Below are positions 50,866-60,287 of a DNA stretch of 64,000 bases, piece after piece; position 1 is the stretch's first letter; every line of letters begins with the position of its first letter. The notes below the pieces were generated by a model. It did no database searches, was not told where the DNA came from, and was given only the letters and a program-made list of their open reading frames with translations. The position numbers were made by a program, and so were the translations under genes. Source of the DNA: Campylobacter concisus (GTDB taxonomy: Bacteria > Campylobacterota > Campylobacteria > Campylobacterales > Campylobacteraceae); NCBI RefSeq assembly GCF_002913715.1, contig NZ_PPCE01000004.1, positions 124,001 through 188,000 on the forward strand, in the 5' to 3' direction.

Positions 50866-51306
50866 TTAAATATGTATATCCCAAAAAAACTCGATCCAAT
50901 CGTGAGCCTCTTTTACCTTAAATTCTGGCAAAAGCAGAGCCTTCTCTTTATAAAAGACGGTCGCTATTTTGATATCTAAATTTGGATAACGCTTAAGCAG
51001 TTCTCTTTTTATCTCGACCATGCTCTCTCCACTGTCGATGATGTCATCGACGAGCAAAATTTTAGTGTATTTGCTAAGATCTGGCACGTTAAAGATATTA
51101 ATCGTATCAAGCTTGTTTGTATCTTCGTAATGGATAGAATTTAAGGTGAATAAATTTCTATTATTAAGCGCAACAGCTAGCGAGTGACCAAGCGTTAGAC
51201 CGCCCCTTGCCACAGCTAGTATCACCTCTGGATCAAACTCATCTTTTATCTGTTTTGCCATCTTTTTAGTATCAACAGCAAATTCATCATAACTATAAAA
51301 TATCAT
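50866..51306 (-). CDS. Purine phosphoribosyltransferase-like protein
   Basis: A 146-residue type I phosphoribosyltransferase that joins a nucleobase to PRPP. The PRPP-binding motif is ILLVDDIIDSGESM (near 83-96), and ILAVARGGLTLGHSLA is the N-terminal PPi-loop region. It resembles xanthine/guanine or hypoxanthine salvage enzymes. The NCS2 nucleobase permease gene immediately upstream (12 bases) supports a purine salvage pair, as in C. jejuni Cj1369-Cj1370 by recollection. Base specificity cannot be read. Confidence 0.85.
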   Translation of the reverse strand: MIFYSYDEFAVDTKKMAKQIKDEFDPEVILAVARGGLTLGHSLAVALNNRNLFTLNSIHYEDTNKLDTINIFNVPDLSKYTKILLVDDIIDSGESMVEIKRELLKRYPNLDIKIATVFYKEKALLLPEFKVKEAHDWIEFFWDIHI

Positions 51307-51318
51307 CTTTCTTCCTTA

Positions 51319-52611
51319 TCAATGCACTAAAAATACGATAAAACTAATGAGCGCTAGCACGACTACGCCTAAATTTATATCACTAAATTCTCTCTTTATG
51401 AGCTTAACTATGACGTATGACATAAAACCAAATGCAAGGCCGTTTGTGATCGAGTAAGTAAGTGGGATGAGCACGACTATAAAAAATGTCGCAACCGCAA
51501 TGGCCGGATCTTTGAAATTTATACTAGCAAGCTCAGCAAACATAAGCACGCCAACCATCACAAGGATCGGATAAATGGCATTGCCAGGGATAGCTTTAAA
51601 AAGCGGCAACATAAAGAGTGTAAGTATAAACAAAAGTCCGCAAAATACAGCCGTTAGACCAGTTCTGCCGCCCTCTTCTACGCCGCTAGCACTCTCTACA
51701 AACGATGTAGTCGTACTTACGCCTACAAGTGAGCCAGCTGCCGTAGCAATAGCGTCAGCTTCAAGAGTTTTTTCAAGTTTTACGACGCCATCTTTTTTGT
51801 TTTCATCAAAAATTCCAGCCCTCGTTCCTACACCAGCTAGTGTGCCTATCGAGTCAAAAAGATCGGTCACAAAAAAGGTGATAACAACTGGCAGCAAGGC
51901 TAGACTAAGCGCGCCTTTTATGTCAAGCTCTAAAAAAATCGGTGAGATAGAGGCTGGAGTTGAGAAAATTTCTGTTGGATGAGGAGCGATACCAAGCACC
52001 CAAGCTATCACTGAAGTAGCAAGCACAGCTAGGATAAACGCGCCCTTTATCTTCCACGCCCAAAAGCAAATAACCAAAAATAGCCCCAAAACGCCAAGAA
52101 GTACGTTTGGATCTTTGAAATTTCCTATACCAACCAAAACAGCGTCGCTATTTACGATAAAGCCCATTTGCTGAAATGCCACAAAGCTAATAAAGGTGCC
52201 TATGCCAGCACTTATCGCTCTTCTTAGGTCAAGTGGGATGGATCTAATTATCCACATTCTAAAATTTGTAAAAGACAAGACGACAAATATCACGCCGCTT
52301 AGAAAAACAACGCCAAGAGCCGTTTGCCAAGGTACTTTCATACCGATGCAAAGACCAAATGTAAAATAAGCATTAAGTCCCATACCAACGCTCATCGCAA
52401 CTGGTGTGTTCGCCCAAAGACCATTTAATATAGTAGAAAATATGGTAATTAGCGCAGTTGCAGTGATTAGTGCCTCATAAGGCATACCAGTTTTGCTCAT
52501 AATGATCGCATTTACCGGCACGATATACATCATCGCTAAAAACGTCGTAAGTCCCGCTCCAAATTCCTGCTTCACACTCGTTTTGTTTTGTGCTAAGTCA
52601 AAAAATTTCAC
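51319..52611 (-). CDS. NCS2-family purine permease
   Basis: A 430-residue inner-membrane nucleobase permease with about 12-14 membrane segments, of the AzgA-like (adenine/guanine/hypoxanthine) group. MKFFDLAQNKTSVKQEFGAG at the N-terminus, MGLNAYFTFGLCIGM, and LVGVSTTTSFVESASGVEEG with the substrate-site residues are hallmark segments. The start is GTG at 52611, with AAGGAGC upstream. It precedes the phosphoribosyltransferase gene, which would trap imported base as nucleotide. Confidence 0.92.
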   Translation of the reverse strand: MKFFDLAQNKTSVKQEFGAGLTTFLAMMYIVPVNAIIMSKTGMPYEALITATALITIFSTILNGLWANTPVAMSVGMGLNAYFTFGLCIGMKVPWQTALGVVFLSGVIFVVLSFTNFRMWIIRSIPLDLRRAISAGIGTFISFVAFQQMGFIVNSDAVLVGIGNFKDPNVLLGVLGLFLVICFWAWKIKGAFILAVLATSVIAWVLGIAPHPTEIFSTPASISPIFLELDIKGALSLALLPVVITFFVTDLFDSIGTLAGVGTRAGIFDENKKDGVVKLEKTLEADAIATAAGSLVGVSTTTSFVESASGVEEGGRTGLTAVFCGLLFILTLFMLPLFKAIPGNAIYPILVMVGVLMFAELASINFKDPAIAVATFFIVVLIPLTYSITNGLAFGFMSYVIVKLIKREFSDINLGVVVLALISFIVFLVH

Positions 52612-52622
52612 CCCAAGCTCCT

Positions 52623-53684
52623 TTAGTAAATTTTAAGTTCGTTATATAAGCTATCACGCTCAACCGGCGTAAAACCAGATGTTTTAATAAGATCACAAAA
52701 TGTCTTTAGTGTAACGCCATTTGTGCTATTTGCACCAGCCGCACTTTGGATACTCTCTTTTTCTATCGTGCCATCAAGATCATCAGCACCAAATTCCTGA
52801 GCGATCATCGCTAAATTTAGCGTCGAAGTAGCCCAGTAAGCTTTGATATGTGGGACATTATCAAGCACAAGACGTGAGATCGCCAGAGTCTTTAAAATTT
52901 CAGATGATCCTAGAAATTTCACATCTTTTAAGTAGTTATTTTCTCTTTGATAAACTAGCGGGATAAATGCGTTAAAACCGCCAGTTTCATCCTGCAAACC
53001 CCTGATCCTTAGCATATGATCGATCCTATTATCACGGCTTTCTATGTGACCAAAAAGCATTGTTGCGTTGCTTTGTTTGCCGTGATCGTGCCACATTTTG
53101 TGGATTTTGAGCCAGTTTTCGCTACTTACTTTACCTTTGCAAATTTTAGCCCTGATCTCTTCATCAAAAATTTCAGCCCCACCACCTGGCATGCTATCGA
53201 CGCCGTATTCAAGCATCTTTTCTATCACCTCATCGTAGCTTAAGCCGTAATGCCTTGACAAAAAGTCGATCTCAGCTGCCGTCATCGCCTTTACGTGAAG
53301 CTCTGGATGAGCTGCCTTTATCTTTTTAAAAATTTCTAAATACCACTGCCAGCCACTTTTTGCGTTATGAGCTGATACGATGTGTATCTCCTTTACGTCG
53401 TGGCTCACGCTCTCATCAACGATCTTTAAAATCTCTTCGTGGCTCATTAAGTATGGATTTGGATTTTTTCTGTGAGCCGAAAATGCGCAAAATTTACAGA
53501 TATCAGCACAGATATTTGTTGGATTGATATGGCGATTTACATTAAAAAAGACCTTGTTGCCATGCAGTTTTCTGCGCTTTTTATCGGCAAATTTAGCCAA
53601 GGTAAAAAGATCAAGCTCATAAAGCGAAAAAGCCTCTTGCTTGCTTAATCTCTCGCCACTTTCTAGTTTTTGTAATAGATTCAT
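52623..53684 (-). CDS. mqnE: Aminodeoxyfutalosine synthase
   Basis: A 353-residue radical-SAM enzyme of the futalosine route to menaquinone, joining the chorismate-derived precursor to the adenosyl group of SAM. The cluster motif is CADICKFCAFSAHRK (CxxxCxxC, near 58-65), preceded by NRHINPTNI. Further features are VSAHNAKSGWQWYLEIF-type segment, MPGGGAEIFDEEIRAKI and GHIESRDNRIDHMLRIRGLQ. These fit MqnE better than MqnC. Campylobacter depends on menaquinone for respiration. It lies 11 bases upstream of the permease gene. Confidence 0.93.
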   Translation of the reverse strand: MNLLQKLESGERLSKQEAFSLYELDLFTLAKFADKKRRKLHGNKVFFNVNRHINPTNICADICKFCAFSAHRKNPNPYLMSHEEILKIVDESVSHDVKEIHIVSAHNAKSGWQWYLEIFKKIKAAHPELHVKAMTAAEIDFLSRHYGLSYDEVIEKMLEYGVDSMPGGGAEIFDEEIRAKICKGKVSSENWLKIHKMWHDHGKQSNATMLFGHIESRDNRIDHMLRIRGLQDETGGFNAFIPLVYQRENNYLKDVKFLGSSEILKTLAISRLVLDNVPHIKAYWATSTLNLAMIAQEFGADDLDGTIEKESIQSAAGANSTNGVTLKTFCDLIKTSGFTPVERDSLYNELKIY

Positions 53685-53797
53685 TATCTTTATCGTCCTA
53701 AAGCTGAACTTAAGGCTTTATTATAGGCAAATAAAGCTTTGTTTTTGCAAAAATTATGTAACATTTGCCAAGATATTTTTAACAATGGAAACATTAA

Positions 53798-56293
53798 ATG
53801 CTGGCTGATAAAAGTACCAAAAATAGCGACAATTATTTAAAAATTAAAGAGAAATTTCTTGATTTTAAGGCAAATTTACCAAAACATTTTCAAAAAAATC
53901 AGGGTAGAAATTTTGCAAATTTTTTAGCCAAAGAATATGATGATTTTATAAAATCTTATTTAAATGAAACTATGCGAGAATTTTTTGATGATTTTGTGCC
54001 GCAAAATGACAGCTTTGCTTTTAGTGTTTTAGCTACTGGAAAATACGCCCAAACCTTACTTAGCGCAAATAGTGAGCTTGAAATTTTACTAGTTTATAAA
54101 AATTTAAAAGGCTACAACATAAAGAATTTCTTAAAAGAATTTAGCGAAATTTTAAGTAGCTCTGGAATAAATTTTTATATAAAAAGCGTTGAAATAGATG
54201 AAATTTTTACAAATTACAAAGACGATCTCAAATTTAAAAGCGAAACATCGCAAGTCCGATATATCTGTGGTTCAAAAAGTCTCTACCGTCTAGTAAAAAG
54301 CGAGATCGTAAAATTAAAAGAATTTGATAAAAAAGCCTTTTTAAACTACCATTTAAAGGCATTTTTGCCGTTTTCTAGCATCAGCTACTTAGCCCAAGAG
54401 CCAAATCTAAAAAGTGGCTTTGGCGGGATAGATGAAATTTATCACCTAAACTGCATACTAAACTGCCTAGATAGCGACATTTCAGTTAGATCACAAGCCC
54501 TAAAAGTGATGAATGAAAAAGAGATCGCTAGCTTTAACCTAAATGTGGACTTTTTACTAAGCCTACTAACCACCTTAAATTTGACGCAAAATTCTGATAC
54601 TTTTAGTGCTTCAAGCGTTGAGATCACGACAAATTTCATGCAGACAAAGTCTAAAAAGCTTCAAGATAACGAAAGCGTCATCAGCCAAAAGATGCTAAGC
54701 TCGATGAATAATGTTGCTATTTATTCAAGGTTTATCGTCGCTTCTCTTTGTAGACCACTTTTTAAAAGCGAGCTAAGCTTTGAGCAGAGAAAATTTGCAA
54801 GGCTAAAAAATGGCTTTTACGAGATAAATGGCGTTATTTACGTGCCGCTTCATAAAAAGCCAGCTCTCATTGAAAATCTAATAACCGAGCTTTTAGAACT
54901 AAAAGATGTGGATTATAAATTTGATATAAGCGCGATCTTTTACATCAAGCGAGCCATTATCACAAAAAGTGGCTTAGAGCGCGCTATCAGCGAGTTTAAG
55001 AAGATATTTTTAAGAAAAAATTCCTACGCTATTTTAAAGTCATTGCTTGATGCGCAAATGATACAAATTTTAATAAAACCAATGGAACACATTAGCCAGC
55101 TAGCTCAGTACGACGGCTATCATGAATTTACGGTCGATGAGCATAGTATTTTAAGCGTAAAATTTCTTGAAAATATAAAAGATAAATTTATAAAAAATCT
55201 CTACACCGAGCTTTGCTTGGAGGGCAAGACGATGCTAAAGATCGTGACTTTAATGCACGACGTTGGCAAGGGGCTTGGTAAAGACCACGCAAATATCGGC
55301 GCAAATATCTTTAGAGCATATGCAAACAAGCTAAATTTAAGCCAAAAGGCCGTAAATATCGGCGTCATCTTGATAAAATACCACACGCTAATGAGCAACG
55401 TCTCAAACAGAGAAGACATTTATTCCCAACGCGTTATATTTGCTTTTATCTCAAAGCTGGGCGACAAACAGGCCTTAAAGCTACTTTACATCCTTAGCTA
55501 CTGCGTGATAAATGCGACAAACGAGAGGCTCTATAACGCCTATACAGCAAAGCTTTTAAGAGAGCTTTATGAAATTTCTCTTAGTGCATTTAGCGATGAA
55601 AATTTACTAGATGAAGCGACAAGGCGCGTAAAAAAAGAGCAGTCTGTAAAACGAAATAGCGAGTTTTTGGCGCTTGAATCAAGCTTGCAAGAGAAAATTT
55701 TTAAAATCACATCAAATCTTGTCTTTATAAAATATAGTGCGAGTGAGATCATAAATTTAAGCAAGGTCGCAGATAGCTTAGATGCGACAGAAATTTTTAT
55801 AAATAACTCTAAAAATTTAAGCATTCAGATCTATACAAAAAAGAGTCTAAATTTAAGTGCCCTACTCTATGAATTTGCTAAATTTGACCTTGCATATATG
55901 GAAATTTTTGAGCTATTTGAGAAAAAATTTTATATCAGGCTTGATTTTAACCAAAATGTTAAAAAAGAGGAGCTTGAAATTACTAAAAATTTAGCTCTAA
56001 AATCCCTAAATAGCGAGGTTTTAAAAGAGCCTTTGAAACCAAACATTAACAAAGATGAGATAAACTTCGAGCTAAATCACTCAAAAGATTACGCCAAACT
56101 TAGCATCAACGCAAAAGATCAGCGTGGGCTAATGGCTTATGTGATGAGTGTTTTTGATAGGCTTCATTTTCAAGTCACGAGTGCTAGAATTCAAACGGTC
56201 AAAAATAGAACAAGAAATCTCTTTTTGATCGAGAAAAACGAACGACTTGAGAGTAAAGGCGAAGAGATATTAAATTTATTAATAAGTGAGTAA
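53798..56293 (+). CDS. GlnD-like protein: degenerate nucleotidyltransferase, HD and ACT domains
   Basis: An 831-residue protein with the layout of the PII uridylyltransferase GlnD: N-terminal nucleotidyltransferase-like region (about 70-230), helical region, HD phosphohydrolase domain (TLMHDVGKGLGKDHANIG near 484-501), and ACT domain at the C-terminus (KDQRGLMAYVMSVFDRLHF). In the nucleotidyltransferase site the usual GGYGRG...SDxD reads GKYAQT...SELE, with Glu 93 and Glu 95 in place of the two metal-binding Asp. The HD residues look intact. It may therefore keep only hydrolase and regulatory activity. I recall Cj1367c as the homologue beside glmS. glmS starts three bases after its stop. Confidence 0.78.
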   Translation: MLADKSTKNSDNYLKIKEKFLDFKANLPKHFQKNQGRNFANFLAKEYDDFIKSYLNETMREFFDDFVPQNDSFAFSVLATGKYAQTLLSANSELEILLVYKNLKGYNIKNFLKEFSEILSSSGINFYIKSVEIDEIFTNYKDDLKFKSETSQVRYICGSKSLYRLVKSEIVKLKEFDKKAFLNYHLKAFLPFSSISYLAQEPNLKSGFGGIDEIYHLNCILNCLDSDISVRSQALKVMNEKEIASFNLNVDFLLSLLTTLNLTQNSDTFSASSVEITTNFMQTKSKKLQDNESVISQKMLSSMNNVAIYSRFIVASLCRPLFKSELSFEQRKFARLKNGFYEINGVIYVPLHKKPALIENLITELLELKDVDYKFDISAIFYIKRAIITKSGLERAISEFKKIFLRKNSYAILKSLLDAQMIQILIKPMEHISQLAQYDGYHEFTVDEHSILSVKFLENIKDKFIKNLYTELCLEGKTMLKIVTLMHDVGKGLGKDHANIGANIFRAYANKLNLSQKAVNIGVILIKYHTLMSNVSNREDIYSQRVIFAFISKLGDKQALKLLYILSYCVINATNERLYNAYTAKLLRELYEISLSAFSDENLLDEATRRVKKEQSVKRNSEFLALESSLQEKIFKITSNLVFIKYSASEIINLSKVADSLDATEIFINNSKNLSIQIYTKKSLNLSALLYEFAKFDLAYMEIFELFEKKFYIRLDFNQNVKKEELEITKNLALKSLNSEVLKEPLKPNINKDEINFELNHSKDYAKLSINAKDQRGLMAYVMSVFDRLHFQVTSARIQTVKNRTRNLFLIEKNERLESKGEEILNLLISE

Positions 56294-56296
56294 AAC

Positions 56297-58108
56297 ATGT
56301 GTGGAATCGTAGGATACATCGGAGATAAAGAGAAAAAAGAGGTCATTTTAAGCGGTCTAAAAGAGCTTGAGTACCGAGGATATGACAGCGCTGGTATGGC
56401 TGTGATGAGTGATGGCAAGATAGATTTTTTCAAAGCTGTTGGCAAGCTTGAAAATTTAGCCCTAAAGACAAAAGACTTTACATCAACTGGCTTTGGTGTG
56501 GCGATAGGTCACACACGCTGGGCAACTCACGGCAAACCAACTGAGATAAACGCTCACCCGCACCTTGGCGAGCACTCATTTGTCGTTCACAACGGCATCA
56601 TCGAAAACTACAAAGAGCTTAAAGATGAGCTTGAAGCAAAGGGCGTGAAATTTGTCAGCCAAACCGATACTGAGGTGATCGTGCATCTTTTTGAAGAAAT
56701 TTTAAAAGAGAAAAAAGACCCATTTAAAGCTTATGAGGCAACTATCGCAAAGCTTAGAGGCGCTTATGCGACACTACTTATCACCAAAACTGCACCTGAT
56801 AAGATATTTTTTGCAAAAGATGCTGCTCCTATGGCGATAGGAAAGAGCGACAAAAAAGAGCTATACTTTGCTTCATCTGACGCTCCACTTATCGGCAATG
56901 CAACAGAGGTGGCATATCTTGATGACAATAATTACGGCTATGTGAGCTTAGACGAGATTGCTGTTTTTAAACACGGCAAAAAGGCTAGCATAACGTTTAA
57001 TGCTTTACCAAAAGATAAGAGCTATGCCCAAAAAGAGGGATATACATTTTTCATGGAGAAAGAAATTTACGAGCAAGGTGCGGTCGTATCTGAAACCATC
57101 ATGGGCAGAGTCAAAAACCACAAAGTTACCCTTGAAAATTTAGACGATGAATATCTAAAAAGTATCGATGATGTCGTACTTTGTGCGTGCGGTACGAGCT
57201 ACCATGCAGCGCTTGTTGCAAGCTATCTTTTTGAAAGACTTGCCAAAGTTAGAACAAAGGTCGAAGTAGCAAGTGAATTTAGATACAGAAAGCCTTATCT
57301 AAACAAAAACTCGCTCTTCATCGTCATCTCACAAAGTGGCGAGACAGCCGATACTCTTGAGGCACTTAGGATAGCAAAAGAGGCTGGGCTTAGAACGCTT
57401 GCGATTTGCAACGTCGATAACTCATCTATCGTTAGGCTAGCTGACAATACACTTCTAACTCGTGCTGGCATCGAAAAAGGTGTGGCAAGCACAAAGGCCT
57501 TTGCAACGCAGATCATCGTGCTTTGGATGCTTGTGCTTCAAATGGCGGCAGCTAAAAATTCTATCAGCAAAAAAGAGCTTGATCACGAGATCAAAACGCT
57601 TCTTCACATTCCACAAATTTTAAATATCAATAACTCTCTTCAAGAAAAGCTTCACCGCCTAAGCAAGCACTATTTGCACGGTCATGGCTTCTTCTTCATC
57701 GGTAGAGACATCTTCTATCCGCTGGCACTTGAAGGTGCGCTAAAGCTTAAAGAAATTTCATATCTTCACGCCGAAGGCTATCCATCAGGTGAGATGAAAC
57801 ACGGCCCTATCGCACTTGCAGATGAGAAGCTATTTACGATCGCTTTAATGCCTCAAAATTTGTTATACGAAAAAACAAAAAGCAACGTCGAAGAGCTTGC
57901 TGCAAGAGATGCATACATCCTAGCGATAAGCCCACTTGAGTTTGAGCTAAGCGATGACTACGTAAAAACAAGCGTTCAAGATCATTATATGAGCGAATTT
58001 TTTGAGATGATGCTAGTGCTTCAGCTACTTGCACTTGAAATTTCTGTTAGGCTTGGCAACAACGTCGATATGCCAAGAAATCTTGCAAAAAGCGTAACTG
58101 TCGAATAA
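56297..58108 (+). CDS. glmS: Glutamine-fructose-6-phosphate transaminase
   Basis: A 603-residue enzyme making glucosamine 6-phosphate, first step to UDP-GlcNAc. The catalytic Cys 2 is in MCGIVGYIG; the N-terminal amidotransferase half has GHTRWATHGKPTEINAHPH, and two SIS sugar-isomerase domains follow (VVLCACGTSYHAAL, VISQSGETADTLEAL, HAEGYPSGEMKHGPIAL), ending DMPRNLAKSVTVE. Length is standard. It shares an operon with the GlnD-like gene and has a strong terminator. In many bacteria glmS is regulated by a ribozyme or sRNA; none is visible here, as the upstream gap is only three bases. Confidence 0.97.
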   Translation: MCGIVGYIGDKEKKEVILSGLKELEYRGYDSAGMAVMSDGKIDFFKAVGKLENLALKTKDFTSTGFGVAIGHTRWATHGKPTEINAHPHLGEHSFVVHNGIIENYKELKDELEAKGVKFVSQTDTEVIVHLFEEILKEKKDPFKAYEATIAKLRGAYATLLITKTAPDKIFFAKDAAPMAIGKSDKKELYFASSDAPLIGNATEVAYLDDNNYGYVSLDEIAVFKHGKKASITFNALPKDKSYAQKEGYTFFMEKEIYEQGAVVSETIMGRVKNHKVTLENLDDEYLKSIDDVVLCACGTSYHAALVASYLFERLAKVRTKVEVASEFRYRKPYLNKNSLFIVISQSGETADTLEALRIAKEAGLRTLAICNVDNSSIVRLADNTLLTRAGIEKGVASTKAFATQIIVLWMLVLQMAAAKNSISKKELDHEIKTLLHIPQILNINNSLQEKLHRLSKHYLHGHGFFFIGRDIFYPLALEGALKLKEISYLHAEGYPSGEMKHGPIALADEKLFTIALMPQNLLYEKTKSNVEELAARDAYILAISPLEFELSDDYVKTSVQDHYMSEFFEMMLVLQLLALEISVRLGNNVDMPRNLAKSVTVE

Positions 58109-58110
58109 TT

Positions 58111-58145
58111 TAACTAGCCAGCAAATACTGGCTAGTTAAATTTTA
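58111..58145 (+). terminator. Rho-independent terminator after glmS
   Basis: A perfect 11-base stem (TAACTAGCCAG 58111-58121 with CTGGCTAGTTA 58128-58138), six-base loop, then AATTTTAG, two bases after the glmS stop. Confidence 0.8.
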
Positions 58146-58243
58146 GTTGATATTTTGCATTAAATTTTATGAAATGCTGTTCTTGTAAGAGCGCAACCCA
58201 GCTAAAATTTATCTAGCCTTAGTTTAAATTTTTATACTTCGCC

Positions 58244-58429
58244 ATGACAATAAAAAATGGTGGCATAGATATCATTTTTGATGTGACTAAAAAACTTAAT
58301 GAGTTAAGTAAAAATGATAAGAATATCGCACTGGAGTATGTTGAAATAATGTGCGATATTGAAAATTAAAAAGTGGATATTGTCGATCTTGTTGGCATCT
58401 TCTCTTTTAAGGATAAAGGAAATGTTTAA
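58244..58429 (+). pseudogene. Small gene interrupted by an in-frame stop
   Basis: ATG 58244 opens a 41-codon frame (MTIKNGGIDIIFDVTKKLNE... to MCDIEN) ending at TAA 58367-58369. The same frame continues KVDIVDLVGIFSFKDKGNV to a second TAA at 58427-58429. The joined 61-residue sequence looks like one small protein, a helix-rich KLNELSKNDKNIALEYVEIM followed by a strand segment, faintly like small antitoxins. A single base change (AAA to TAA) would explain it. No ribosome-binding site of note, and no toxin partner is adjacent. The surrounding 58146-58482 holds nothing else. Confidence 0.4.
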
Positions 58430-58482
58430 CAAAAAGTCTTTTTTCTAACCCACTAAACTAAGAAATTTAAGTCTCAAAACTC

Positions 58483-58977
58483 TTAAATTTTATCTTTACC
58501 TAGTATCGTTGTCAGCTGTTCTTTGATTCTATCATCAAATTCACTAACGCTTATGACACCCCTACTTTCGCACATCTTAGCGTCATTAACATCACAGTAG
58601 TCACTAAGTGCGTTTTTGTATCCGCCCCTTATGCAAGCCTCTCTGTCTTCTAAAAATCCAGCCCCACCAAGGATAAGCACGCCAAGGTCAAAACCTATCT
58701 TAAATTTCGCACTCGCTGAGCTTTTAACCCAGCTTAAAAATATCTCATCATATCTTAATCCAAGTGCTCCAACGCCATCTGGCACGACTAAGATATCCAC
58801 GCCATAAAGGCTCTCTGCATAAATTTCTGGATGAAGCCTGACGCCAAATTCATCGACAACCTCAGGCTTTAGTGCGTAAGTCTTGATATTAAAATCCTCA
58901 AATTTATGCAAAAAATCATAAATTTTGGCAAAGCTTAACAAATTTATCTTGTCAAACATCAAAATGCCAACTTTCAT
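58483..58977 (-). CDS. DJ-1/PfpI-family protein lacking the usual nucleophile
   Basis: A 164-residue protein with the flavodoxin-like DJ-1/PfpI fold: MKVGILMFDKINLLSFAKIY at the start, DILVVPDGVGALGLRYDE in the middle and GAGFLEDREACIRGG after the elbow. At the elbow, family members usually carry a nucleophilic Cys in a CTG-type motif; here the aligned segment reads FDLGVLILGGAGFL, so the Cys is replaced, probably by Asp. A conventional amidase or glyoxalase activity is therefore doubtful. A good AAAAGGAGC site precedes ATG 58977, 11 bases after dapD, so it is likely co-transcribed with dapD. Confidence 0.72.
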   Translation of the reverse strand: MKVGILMFDKINLLSFAKIYDFLHKFEDFNIKTYALKPEVVDEFGVRLHPEIYAESLYGVDILVVPDGVGALGLRYDEIFLSWVKSSASAKFKIGFDLGVLILGGAGFLEDREACIRGGYKNALSDYCDVNDAKMCESRGVISVSEFDDRIKEQLTTILGKDKI

Positions 58978-58988
58978 GCTAGCTCCTT

Positions 58989-60188
58989 TTAATGAAGTGC
59001 CTCATTTAGCTTGATCGCCCTTTTGCTCGCACTTGCAGTGATCTGACCTGTTTGGCTATTTTGTCTAAAATGAAGTCCATTTAGACCGCCAAGCTCAAGC
59101 GCTTTGTAAATTTCAGCTTCAAATTTAAAGCTAGGATTTATCTTAGCTAGTTTTTCGCGCTCGCTGGCCGAGATATAGACCTTTGTGCCCTCGAGCACCG
59201 CTATGCCAGCATCCACGATGCAGTTATCGCCCAGTGGCACGCCAGTAACTGAGTTTGCGCCAAGCAAGCAGTGTTTGCCGATGCTTACAGGGTTGCCGTT
59301 CGTGCCACTTAGTACGCCAAGTATGCTAGCTCCGCCGCCAACGTCGCTGCCCTCGCCCACGACGACAGAGCTGCTAACCCTGCCCTCAACCATCACACCA
59401 CCAGTCGTGCCTGCGTTAAAGTTGATATAAGCAGCGCCTGGCATGACGACCGTGCCAGGATGCACAGCAGCGCCCATGCGGACTTTGGCAGCGTCTAAAA
59501 TTCTCGTGTTATCAGCTGGGATGATGTGACTTAGAAATCTTGGGAATTTATCCACGCTCACGATCGCTGGATACTCGCCAAACATCTTTAGAGAAATTTC
59601 ATTTTCTCTTAGCCACTCAAGCTCGATCGGGATATTTTGGCTAGTCCATGCGACATTTGGTAGTACTCCAAAGGCTCCATCAAGTACGATCGTCCTAGGT
59701 GCGACCTTGCCAAGCGAGATCAAGTAGAGCTTGAGATAGACAGCCTCTACGCTAAGTGGCTTTGCGTCATCGAACAAAAATACAAGCTTAAATTTATTCT
59801 CATTTAGCTCAAGATCATCCTCAAATGCCATCTTCACAGCGTGTAAATTCTCCACATTTTTATGCGATTTTATATCTTTTTCAAAGACGCTAAAGAGCTT
59901 GCTAGCCTTTTTTGCTACCTTTGGCGTGAGATCAGTCACGAACTCGGATGCACTAAAATCAACCTCAACATCACACTTTTGCAAAGCGTAGATAAAGGCA
60001 GCTGCGCTTAAAAAGCTCTCTTTATAATTTACAACGGCGTAACTTGCTTGCAAAATTTTGTCACTATTTTTTTGTCCGCGATCGACTCTTGCGATGCCAA
60101 AAGCAACTGGATCTTTGTAGCCATCTTTTTTTCTAAATTCTTCAAAAAATTCCTTAAATTCGTTTGCGTCTTTAAACTCTTTAGACAT
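58989..60188 (-). CDS. dapD: Tetrahydrodipicolinate N-succinyltransferase
   Basis: A 399-residue enzyme of the succinylase branch to diaminopimelate and lysine, needed for peptidoglycan crosslinks. The C-terminal part is a left-handed beta-helix with hexapeptide repeats (VRMGAAVHPGTVVMPGAAYI, GTTGGVMVEGRVSSSVVVGE, GNPVSIGKHCLLGANSVTGV). The N-terminal half is longer than in E. coli (274 residues), matching the long DapD form of Campylobacter and actinobacteria. AAAGGAG upstream supports ATG 60188. It heads a two-gene unit with the DJ-1-like gene. Confidence 0.92.
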   Translation of the reverse strand: MSKEFKDANEFKEFFEEFRKKDGYKDPVAFGIARVDRGQKNSDKILQASYAVVNYKESFLSAAAFIYALQKCDVEVDFSASEFVTDLTPKVAKKASKLFSVFEKDIKSHKNVENLHAVKMAFEDDLELNENKFKLVFLFDDAKPLSVEAVYLKLYLISLGKVAPRTIVLDGAFGVLPNVAWTSQNIPIELEWLRENEISLKMFGEYPAIVSVDKFPRFLSHIIPADNTRILDAAKVRMGAAVHPGTVVMPGAAYINFNAGTTGGVMVEGRVSSSVVVGEGSDVGGGASILGVLSGTNGNPVSIGKHCLLGANSVTGVPLGDNCIVDAGIAVLEGTKVYISASEREKLAKINPSFKFEAEIYKALELGGLNGLHFRQNSQTGQITASASKRAIKLNEALH

Positions 60189-60287
60189 CTATTCTCCTTT
60201 AAATTTTTTTCTTAGTCTAGCCAAAAATGGCTAAAAATTTTATGATTTTAAAGCATTTGAGCTTTGATAAATTTATAAATTATAATA

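Noticed and set aside
56294-56296. A glmS ribozyme or leader regulation of glmS
   Set aside because: Only three bases separate glmS from the preceding gene, leaving no room for a ribozyme.
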